Assembly (NCBI GenBank): GCA_964342675.1
Contig: CAYFFR010000044.1
Location: forward strand, 1 to 6,863
Length of the DNA: 6,863 bases
Reading direction: 5' to 3'
Source: MED-G82 sp964342675
Lineage (GTDB): Bacteria; Pseudomonadota; Gammaproteobacteria; Magnimaribacterales; D2472
The position numbers and the translations under genes were made by a program. The notes under the pieces are model-generated. The model was not told where the DNA came from and did no database searches. It saw nothing but the letters and a program-made list of their open reading frames with translations. Below, piece by piece: positions 1 through 5,636 of this stretch. Within the stretch, counting starts at the first letter, position 1; every line of letters starts with the position of its first letter.

Positions 1-67
1 AAATGCTTCTTTTTGATTTGATACTACATGACTATCTTTTATAGAAAATCTTAACCAGCTAGATGAT

Positions 68-574
68 GTGGTTATGAATCAAGATAGGGTTATAGGGTTA
101 TTTGCTGAGAAAGGCATTGAAAGAGGCCAGGGACCATCTCAGCTTCAGATGACAAAAGCAGCCATTAAATACTTACAAAATAGCTCTAATTCTTGTAATG
201 GATTTTTTTTGATGTCAGAGGGCAGCCAAATAGACTGGGCATCACATGATAATAAAGTGCATGATATGTTGGTGGAGTTAGAAGACTTTAATGCATCTGT
301 AAACTTTGTATTAGATCTTGCTAAACAATCTGGAGATACATTAGTAATTGTTTCATCAGATCATGAAACCGGAGGCCTCAATCTAATTAAACAAAATGAG
401 AGTGAGATAGAAATAAGTTGGACCAATGGCAAGCATACCCTAACCCCAATAAGCGTTTATGCATATGGACCGGGTGCAGAACTATTTCAAGGAAAGATTG
501 ACCAAACTGATATTTTTGTAAACATTATTAACTTATTTAACCAAAATCTTGCCAATCAATGCCTACAGAGATGA
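68..574 (+). CDS. Alkaline phosphatase, C-terminal part (frame broken upstream)
   Basis: This is the C-terminal third of a PhoA-family alkaline phosphatase, normally a periplasmic or secreted metalloenzyme of roughly 450-550 residues that frees phosphate from organic monoesters. Counting from a GTG at 68, it keeps the GLFA segment (10-13), the SEGSQIDWASHDN block (E51, D56, H60), SSDHETGG (D98, H99) and the late KHT histidine (H123), followed by the family's YAYGPGAELFQG. These match the Mg and Zn ligands E322, D327, H331, D369, H370 and H412 of E. coli PhoA. The N-terminal half, with the nucleophilic serine, the first metal aspartate and any signal peptide, is missing. The homologous frame stays open back to about base 32, and an in-frame TGA lies at 29-31, so GTG 68 is only a formal start and has no clear ribosome binding site. 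It could be a pseudogene, a sequencing frameshift or a true fragment. Family assignment is firm; an active product from this frame alone is unlikely. Confidence 0.75.
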   Translation: MVMNQDRVIGLFAEKGIERGQGPSQLQMTKAAIKYLQNSSNSCNGFFLMSEGSQIDWASHDNKVHDMLVELEDFNASVNFVLDLAKQSGDTLVIVSSDHETGGLNLIKQNESEIEISWTNGKHTLTPISVYAYGPGAELFQGKIDQTDIFVNIINLFNQNLANQCLQR

Positions 575-1386
575 TTTTAATTGATGATGCATTCATAGAG
601 TCTGCTAGTAAAATACTGGTTAATACTAGCTTAAAAGCATCTCAAAAAATTTTAGATATATATCATTCCAATAATTTTGATTCTGACAGCAAGGCAGACG
701 GCACTCCAATCACTAAAGCTGATAAAGCGTCTAATAGGATCATCATTTCAGAACTCAATAAACATTTTCCAGAAATACCCGTGCTATCAGAAGAAGAACC
801 ATTTCCAAAAAATATTCCAAAAGTTTTTTGGCTTATTGATCCATTAGATGGCACCAAACAATTTATTACCAAAACCGATGAATTCACCACGAACATTGCA
901 TTGATTTTTAAGGGACAACCTGTGCTCGGTGTAGTTTGTGCTCCTGCCCTTAATAAAACATGGATATCAAATGATCAAAGCAGACATTCATTAGAGACAA
1001 CCTCCATTTATGATAAGCCAATTAGGTTAGTTTCGAGCACCAGCCATCAATCTGATTTAGACAGAGCTTTCTTAGCATTCCTAGATGAACAAAGCATTAT
1101 GTATGATGCATCTAACTTTGGCAGCTCGCTTAAGATATGCATGTTAGTTGATGGAGAGGCAGATTTATATTGCAGATTCGGACCAACGAGCGAGTGGGAT
1201 ACTGCAGCAGCTCATGCAGTATTGTTGGGCGCAGGAGGACATTTATTAGATCTTAAATCATTTCAATCTTTACAGTATGGAAAACAGGAATCTGTCTTGA
1301 ATCCTCATTTTTTAGCCATAAATAATACATTAGACTTAAATGAAGTATGCGAATTATTAGAGAATTTTAATAAAAGCTTGGTATAA
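571..1386 (+). CDS. cysQ: 3'(2'),5'-bisphosphate nucleotidase CysQ (PAP phosphatase)
   Basis: A cytoplasmic Mg-dependent, Li-sensitive type phosphatase of the inositol monophosphatase superfamily. It turns 3'-phosphoadenosine 5'-phosphate, the by-product of PAPS reduction, into AMP and phosphate, which protects sulfate assimilation and RNA turnover from PAP build-up. Counting from ATG 571 (271 residues; E. coli CysQ has 246), I see SKADGTPITKAD (40-51), LSEEE (72-76, with the metal-binding glutamate), the metal motif DPLDGT (90-95) and the second family signature with WDTAA (209-213). GSSLKIC and the RFGPTSEWDT context are typical of CysQ rather than SuhB. An ATG at 559 would add four residues. 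I prefer 571 because its ATGA overlaps the phosphatase stop codon exactly, a common coupling arrangement, and because it lies closer to the E. coli N-terminus. Neither start has a good Shine-Dalgarno sequence. The coupling suggests co-transcription with the phosphatase. Confidence 0.93.
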   Translation: MILIDDAFIESASKILVNTSLKASQKILDIYHSNNFDSDSKADGTPITKADKASNRIIISELNKHFPEIPVLSEEEPFPKNIPKVFWLIDPLDGTKQFITKTDEFTTNIALIFKGQPVLGVVCAPALNKTWISNDQSRHSLETTSIYDKPIRLVSSTSHQSDLDRAFLAFLDEQSIMYDASNFGSSLKICMLVDGEADLYCRFGPTSEWDTAAAHAVLLGAGGHLLDLKSFQSLQYGKQESVLNPHFLAINNTLDLNEVCELLENFNKSLV

Positions 1387-1437
1387 TTATTATGCAAAAT
1401 AAATATAGCTTATAAATACTATATTAAATTTTTATAA
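1387..1437 (+). promoter_or_regulatory. AT-rich spacer and probable leader of rpoH
   Basis: This 51-base spacer contains only five G or C bases and is the only real gap between genes in the window. A TATAAT hexamer at 1382-1387 overlaps the cysQ stop codon and could be a -10 box, but I see no good -35 box at the right distance, so a promoter is only suggested. Two perfect 7-base inverted repeats occur: 1402-1408 with 1419-1425, and 1410-1416 with 1431-1437. The right arm of the second touches the rpoH ATG. There is no Shine-Dalgarno sequence. In DNA this AT-rich, short inverted repeats are expected by chance. Confidence 0.3.
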
Positions 1438-2298
1438 ATGGGTACACAGTTACAAACAATAGAGTTAGCAACTCCGGGCAAGGACATAGAGTCTTATTTG
1501 GCCTGTGTACATTCAATACCTATATTAACGCCCGAACAAGAACGAGAGCTTGCACAGAAACTTTATGAGAATGATGATCTAGATGCTGCACGACAATTAG
1601 TGTTGTCACATCTTCGGTTTGTGGTGCATATTGCAAGATCCTACTCTGGCTATGGCTTGCCACTTGCTGATATTATCCAGGAAGGTAACGTAGGCCTAAT
1701 GAAGGCCATTGATAGGTTTGATCATAAAAAGGGCGTTAGGTTGGTTTCTTATGCAGTGCATTGGATCAAATCAGAGATCCATGAGTTCATTCTTAAGAAC
1801 TGGAGACAGGTTAAGATCGCAACCACAAAAGCCCAAAGAAAATTGTTTTTTAACCTTAGAAGTAAGAAAAAATCTTTAGATTGGCTAACTAATGATGAAG
1901 CAGCAAAGATAGCCAAAGACCTCAACGTTGAAGTAAAAGATGTTTTCCATATGGAAAATAGGCTTTCATCTAATGATGCATCTTTTGATGGCCCAGCCGA
2001 TGCAAGTGACAGTGAAGAGATTATGTCTCCTTCTCAATACCTTGAGGATAAAAGGTTCAGCCCTGAAGCTATTGTTGAAAATGAGGAATTAGCTGAACAT
2101 AACCACGTAGCTCTTGTATCTGCCCTAGAAGAGCTTGATGATCGTAGCAAAGATATTATCAGTAGAAGATTTTTATCAGAGGACAAGGTTACCCTTCATG
2201 ATTTAGCAAAAGAGTACAACATCTCAGCAGAGAGGATCCGACAGATTGAAAGCGGAGCCTTAAAAAAACTCAAAGCAGCTATGTCCGATGCAGCATAG
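1438..2298 (+). CDS. rpoH: RNA polymerase sigma-32 (heat-shock sigma factor) RpoH
   Basis: An alternative sigma factor of the sigma-70 family that directs core RNA polymerase to heat-shock promoters for chaperones and proteases. It has 286 residues, close to the 284 of E. coli. Region 1.2/2 starts with DIESYLA, and LSHLRFVVHIAR leads into region 2.2 (DIIQEGNVGLMKAIDRFD, 78-95). VSYAVHWIKSEIHE follows, then the RpoH box QRKLFFNLR (133-141), which is diagnostic for sigma-32 and takes part in core binding and regulated turnover. The region 4.2 helix-turn-helix spans about 251-281 (SAERIRQIESGALKKLK). ATG 1438 fits the family N-terminus, though no Shine-Dalgarno sequence precedes it. In many gammaproteobacteria rpoH follows ftsE-ftsX; here cysQ precedes it. 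The 3' end overlaps thiS by 11 bases, so the thiamin genes probably share its transcript. In E. coli, translation of rpoH is controlled by mRNA structure; whether that holds here cannot be seen from the sequence alone. Confidence 0.97.
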   Translation: MGTQLQTIELATPGKDIESYLACVHSIPILTPEQERELAQKLYENDDLDAARQLVLSHLRFVVHIARSYSGYGLPLADIIQEGNVGLMKAIDRFDHKKGVRLVSYAVHWIKSEIHEFILKNWRQVKIATTKAQRKLFFNLRSKKKSLDWLTNDEAAKIAKDLNVEVKDVFHMENRLSSNDASFDGPADASDSEEIMSPSQYLEDKRFSPEAIVENEELAEHNHVALVSALEELDDRSKDIISRRFLSEDKVTLHDLAKEYNISAERIRQIESGALKKLKAAMSDAA

Positions 2299-2500
2299 CG
2301 GAGTATCAATAACCTTAAACGGACAGCATACAAAACTTCCATCAAACTCTTTAAAAGACTTAATTGATAGCTCTAATTTAGAAAATAAGAGGTTTGCAAT
2401 TGAAGTTAATAAGCGCATTGTGCCTAAATCAAAACATAATGATTTTCTTATTTTAGATGGAGATAATGTTGAAATAGTTGAAGCTGTAGGTGGTGGATAA
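2288..2500 (+). CDS. thiS: Sulfur carrier protein ThiS
   Basis: A small ubiquitin-like sulfur carrier of thiamin synthesis (70 residues; the family usually has about 65-70). Its C-terminal glycine is adenylated by a ThiF-type enzyme, converted to a thiocarboxylate, and delivers sulfur to ThiG for thiazole formation. The sequence shows the beta-grasp start SITLNGQ, the middle segment FAIEVNKRIVPKS (about 37-49), then GDNVEIVEAVGGG, ending exactly on the required Gly-Gly. ATG 2288 lies inside the end of rpoH (11-base overlap) and is the only reasonable start, because no in-frame ATG, GTG or TTG follows before the conserved core. The short distance from the rpoH stop implies translational coupling. 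No thiF, thiO or thiH is in this window, so activation must come from elsewhere in the genome. Confidence 0.95.
   Translation: MQHSGVSITLNGQHTKLPSNSLKDLIDSSNLENKRFAIEVNKRIVPKSKHNDFLILDGDNVEIVEAVGGG
2488..2493 (+). promoter_or_regulatory. Ribosome binding site of thiG inside thiS
   Basis: AGGTGG, one mismatch from AGGAGG, lies six bases before the thiG ATG. It is formed by the codons for the last residues of ThiS, including the start of the Gly-Gly-Gly tail, so the protein's essential tail and the ribosome signal share the same bases. This supports the thiG start at 2500. Confidence 0.6.
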
Positions 2501-3285
2501 TGATTAATCAAGATATCTTGTGTATAGGTAGCCATGAATTTAGTTCTAGACTAATGGTTGGCACTGGGAAGTATAAAGATTTCAAGGAAACTAAATCTGC
2601 TATAGAAGCTTCTCGAGCTGAAGTAGTTACAGTTGCTTTGAGACGCACTAATATTGGACAGAATAAGGATGAACCAAATTTGTTAGATGTTATCACTCCT
2701 GATAAATGGACTATTCTTCCTAATACAGCTGGATGCTTTAATGTCGAAGATGCTGTAAGAACCTGTCAGTTATCAAGAGAGCTTTTAGATGGCAAAGCTT
2801 TTGTCAAACTTGAAGTCTTAGGTGAATCCAAAAATCTTTTTCCAAATATGATTGGGACAATTGAAGCAGCTCGCATTTTAATTGAGGATGGTTTTGAAGT
2901 TTTAGTTTATTGTTCGGATGATCCTATTTTTTGCCAAGAGCTTGATGATATGGGATGCGTTGCGATTATGCCTCTAGCATCGCCGATAGGGTCTGGCTTA
3001 GGAATTATTAACCCCCATAATATTGAAGTGATTTTAGAAAACTCGAATAAGCCTGTCATAGTTGATGCTGGAGTAGGAACAGCATCAGATGCAACCATTG
3101 CAATGGAGCTTGGGTGTGATGGTGTTCTAATGAATACAGCAATTGCCTTGGCTACAGACCCGGTATTAATGGCGAGTTCAATGCGTAAAGGAGTAATATC
3201 AGGCAGGGAAGCATTTCTTGCTGGGAGAATGCCAAAGAAATATCATGGCTCTGCCTCATCCCCTAAAGAAAATCTGATTGAATAA
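2500..3285 (+). CDS. thiG: Thiazole synthase ThiG
   Basis: A cytoplasmic TIM-barrel enzyme that builds the thiazole phosphate of thiamin from 1-deoxyxylulose 5-phosphate, dehydroglycine and the sulfur of ThiS thiocarboxylate. It has 261 residues (E. coli about 256). Seen in order: FSSRLMVGTGKY near the N-terminus, EVVTVALRR, TAGCFNVEDAVR, FVKLEVLG with the Schiff-base lysine at K103, EVLVYCSDDP, MPLASPIGSGLGI, and the phosphate-binding end DAGVGTASDA (189-198) followed by GCDGVLMNTAIA. Every block expected in an active enzyme is present. The ATG shares one base with the thiS stop (TAATG), so the two are coupled and probably made in matched amounts, as suits partners in a complex. Only thiS and thiG are here; the glycine- or tyrosine-using partner (ThiO or ThiH) lies elsewhere. 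Confidence 0.97.
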   Translation: MINQDILCIGSHEFSSRLMVGTGKYKDFKETKSAIEASRAEVVTVALRRTNIGQNKDEPNLLDVITPDKWTILPNTAGCFNVEDAVRTCQLSRELLDGKAFVKLEVLGESKNLFPNMIGTIEAARILIEDGFEVLVYCSDDPIFCQELDDMGCVAIMPLASPIGSGLGIINPHNIEVILENSNKPVIVDAGVGTASDATIAMELGCDGVLMNTAIALATDPVLMASSMRKGVISGREAFLAGRMPKKYHGSASSPKENLIE

Positions 3286-3928
3286 CACAAATAACATTAT
3301 ACCCAGTTATGTTAAGAGGCTTGGCAGGATAACAAGTGCACAAAGAAATAATCTCAAGCATTTAGAAGAATACCTTGTTAATGATGTATCTAATTTAAGC
3401 AATAACTATAAAGCCATAACTATAGAAATAGGTTTTGGTAATGGCGATTATACAATTGAATATGCCAAACATTTCTCTGATGAATTAGTTATAGCTGCAG
3501 AAGTTTATCTTGCTGGCATCGGAAGCCTTATTGGCAAAATAAAAGAAAATGAATTAGAGAACATCTTTATTTATGACCAAGACATCAGAGTCTTATTAAA
3601 TGAGCTACCAAGGAACTCCTTAGATAAGATCATTATGCTTTTTCCTGATCCATGGCCAAAAGCAAGGCATTACAAACGGAGAATTTTAGATAATGAGTTC
3701 TTAAACCAAGTTCATCCAAAGTTAAAGACTGAAGGATTTGTCTTAGTAAGAACCGATTGGAAGAATTATGCTGATCAAATACTGGAGCTAGGACAAGAGT
3801 CTGATCATAAATTTATCTTTAATAATAGGGCAAAACTAGAGAAAGAATTTATTACTAAGTTCCATGAGCGTGCAATTATAGAGAAAAGACAAATCAGGAC
3901 GTTTTCATTTAAAAAGCTAGCCAAATAA
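3278..3928 (+). CDS. trmB: tRNA (guanine-N7)-methyltransferase TrmB, TTG start
   Basis: A SAM-dependent enzyme that methylates G46 at N7 in the variable loop of many tRNAs. It has 216 residues; E. coli TrmB has 239, and the difference is mostly a shorter N-terminus. Visible parts: PSYVKRLGR (9-17, matching RSFVRRQGR in E. coli), SAM motif IEIGFGNGDY (49-58), the acidic position E75 in AAEVY, the family signature FPDPWPKARHYKRR (122-135), RTDW (158-161) and a C-terminal TKFHERA (193-199). The last normally reads T-K-F/Y-E, so a histidine sits where glutamate is usual. TTG 3278 is the only likely start: the next in-frame Met comes far inside the fold, and PSYVKRLGR must be included. It overlaps thiG by eight bases and has only a weak purine stretch (AAAGAAAA) upstream. 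The 3' end overlaps the convergent hemW by 12 bases. Confidence 0.94.
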   Translation: MNNTNNIIPSYVKRLGRITSAQRNNLKHLEEYLVNDVSNLSNNYKAITIEIGFGNGDYTIEYAKHFSDELVIAAEVYLAGIGSLIGKIKENELENIFIYDQDIRVLLNELPRNSLDKIIMLFPDPWPKARHYKRRILDNEFLNQVHPKLKTEGFVLVRTDWKNYADQILELGQESDHKFIFNNRAKLEKEFITKFHERAIIEKRQIRTFSFKKLAK

Positions 3929-5044
3929 ATGTATCACATCGTTTAAATACCTAAATCCAGTTTTAGATGTGCAAAATTTTTCATCCTTTAAAAGCCCCAT
4001 ATTTACACCAAGAGTATATTTTTCATTAAATCGATCAGATGTATTTATTTGGTTTAAAGATAACGTTCTTTGTTTAATACCATCTTTTAGCCTAAAGATA
4101 TTCATAGCTAGATCATGATCCAGTTTTACATTTTCAAGTAAGTCAAAGTTAATTGGCTTAGGGTTCTCTATATAGGCTTTAACTCTATTTCTTTTTTTAA
4201 ACCTAACATGGATGTTATTCATATATATTTTGCTATGCGCTCCAGGCCCCACACCAAGAAAGTCACCGAAAGTCCAATAATTCATATTATGATCTGAACA
4301 AATATTATCTCTTGACCAAGAAGAAACCTCGTATTGAAAGAAAAGCTTTTCGTTTAAACGAGCTTCAGCAAGCAACTCCATATCATGAATTAGATCTTCA
4401 TTAGGCAGTCTCGGCATTTTTTTGAAGAACACTGTATTAGGCTCAATTGTTAGTTGATATAAGGAAAGATGTGCAATATTACTCTCAAAAAATATCTTGA
4501 GATTTTCTTCAAGAGACTCCAAGGTTTGACATGGGCTACCATAAATCAGATCAATTGATTTCTTCATTTTTGAATGAGTTAATATTTCAATAGCAGCATG
4601 AGATTTTTGACCATCATGGTTTCGTCCAAGAGCCTCTAATTCTTTATCTGAGAATGACTGAATACCAACCGACACTCGATTTACCATCGTTGATTCAAGC
4701 TCATTCAGATATGACAAAGTTAAATCTGATGGATTTATTTCAATGCTAATCTCAATATCTTGTTCAATTAGATTATTCTTTTTTAAATAGACTAATATCT
4801 TATCTATATATTTAACACTAAGGATCGATGGCGTCCCACCACCTATATATACAGATGAAAATAATCTTCCTTGGATTAATTGTTGCGATCTATCAATATC
4901 GCTGAGGATTGAATCAATCAGCTCTTTGACATCAGCACCATGATTGGAGGTAGTGACGTTAAAGTCGCAATAAGGACATTTTTTTTCACACCAAGGCAAA
5001 TGAATATATAGCCCAATTTTAGGCAAATCATCTGAGAAGGCCAT
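3917..5044 (-). CDS. hemW: Radical SAM heme chaperone HemW
   Basis: A cytoplasmic or membrane-associated radical SAM protein, formerly mistaken for an oxygen-independent coproporphyrinogen oxidase, that binds heme and is thought to hand it to target proteins. It has 375 residues (E. coli about 378). The iron-sulfur motif is C19-x3-C23-x2-C26 followed by DF, the CxF ending of HemW rather than the CxC of HemN. GGGTPS (68-73) binds SAM, SVGIQSFSDKELEALGR follows, and the HemW signature HNxxYW is intact at 252-257 before FGDFLGVGPGAHS. These features favour HemW over HemN strongly. ATG 5044 overlaps the end of rdgB by 17 bases, with AAGAGAAA just upstream as a weak ribosome binding site. It is the last gene of the metX-metW-rdgB-hemW unit, and its stop codon lies inside the end of trmB. 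Confidence 0.95.
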   Translation of the reverse strand: MAFSDDLPKIGLYIHLPWCEKKCPYCDFNVTTSNHGADVKELIDSILSDIDRSQQLIQGRLFSSVYIGGGTPSILSVKYIDKILVYLKKNNLIEQDIEISIEINPSDLTLSYLNELESTMVNRVSVGIQSFSDKELEALGRNHDGQKSHAAIEILTHSKMKKSIDLIYGSPCQTLESLEENLKIFFESNIAHLSLYQLTIEPNTVFFKKMPRLPNEDLIHDMELLAEARLNEKLFFQYEVSSWSRDNICSDHNMNYWTFGDFLGVGPGAHSKIYMNNIHVRFKKRNRVKAYIENPKPINFDLLENVKLDHDLAMNIFRLKDGIKQRTLSLNQINTSDRFNEKYTLGVNMGLLKDEKFCTSKTGFRYLNDVIHLFG

Positions 5045-5636
5045 TTTCTCTTAATTTTTTAATCAGCTTTTGTAATGCTTGACCTCTATGACTATAGTCT
5101 AATTTTTCTATTGCCTCCATATCTGCAAAAGAAAGTTTAGAGTCATGTGGATAAAACATATCATCATACCCAAAACCATTTTTACCAGAAGACTTTAGCT
5201 TAACTCTTCCCAATGTTTTACCTTCAGCAATTATTGGTAACGGGTCTTCATTAGACCTTACTGCAACTAAAACACATATGAAATATGCAGATAAAGAGCT
5301 TAATCCCAAGTCTGAAATCTTTGATTTTAATTTATCTTTATTGTCTTGATCAGAAGCTCCATCAAATGCATATCGAGAAGAACGCAAACCAGGCTCATAA
5401 TTTAGTTCTGGAACAACTAAACCTGAGTCATCTGCAATTACTAAAGCATTTGTTTCTTCACTAACAGCTTTTGCTTTTAATAAAGCATTTTCTATAAAGG
5501 TTGTACCAGTCTCTTCAACTTCTATTGAGCACACTTCTTTTTGAGACAGCACCCTTAATGGCTTAAATAGATCTTTAAACTCTCTAATCTTACCTTCATT
5601 ATTAGAAGCTATTACAATGTCTTTATTAAGACCCAA
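5028..5636 (-). CDS. rdgB: XTP/dITP pyrophosphatase RdgB (Ham1 family), TTG start
   Basis: A cytoplasmic nucleotide-pool cleaning enzyme that hydrolyses dITP, ITP and XTP to the monophosphates and so keeps deaminated purines out of DNA and RNA. It has 202 residues (E. coli 197). The substrate loop SNNEGK (11-16), ETGTTFIENALLKA (about 42-55), the catalytic-metal DDSG (69-72), PGLRSSRYA, GFGYDD (154-159) and SHRGQA (182-187) are all present. The start is TTG: a TAG codon lies directly upstream in frame, and no ATG or GTG precedes the conserved IVIASNN strand. An AAGGGG nine bases upstream supports it. The gene overlaps metW by 11 bases and hemW by 17, so three reading frames are closely linked. 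In Pseudomonas a DUF4426 gene, as I recall, separates rdgB from metW; it is absent here. Confidence 0.95.
   Translation of the reverse strand: MGLNKDIVIASNNEGKIREFKDLFKPLRVLSQKEVCSIEVEETGTTFIENALLKAKAVSEETNALVIADDSGLVVPELNYEPGLRSSRYAFDGASDQDNKDKLKSKISDLGLSSLSAYFICVLVAVRSNEDPLPIIAEGKTLGRVKLKSSGKNGFGYDDMFYPHDSKLSFADMEAIEKLDYSHRGQALQKLIKKLRENGLLR

Noticed and set aside
663..896. A 77-codon open frame on the minus strand inside cysQ
   Set aside because: It lies wholly opposite the conserved DPLDGT region of cysQ, resembles no known family, and has no ribosome binding site; it is a shadow of the real gene.
1357..1387. Sigma-70 promoter with -10 TATAAT at 1382-1387
   Set aside because: The -10 match is perfect, but the best -35 candidate (TTAGAG) is poor and 19 bases away, and such hexamers are frequent in AT-rich DNA; kept only as a remark under the rpoH spacer.
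2260..2535. A 91-codon minus-strand open frame across thiS
   Set aside because: It is antisense to thiS and its junctions, whose products are clearly recognisable, and shows no domain or start signal.
3935..3972. Inverted repeat CACATC/GATGTG followed by a T-run, as a trmB terminator
   Set aside because: The stem is only six pairs with a 25-base loop and lies in hemW coding sequence, so it is too weak to annotate as a terminator.
3917..5044. Oxygen-independent coproporphyrinogen III oxidase (HemN) for the radical SAM gene
   Set aside because: The cysteine motif ends in CxF, not CxC, and the HNxxYW motif is present, both of which mark HemW.
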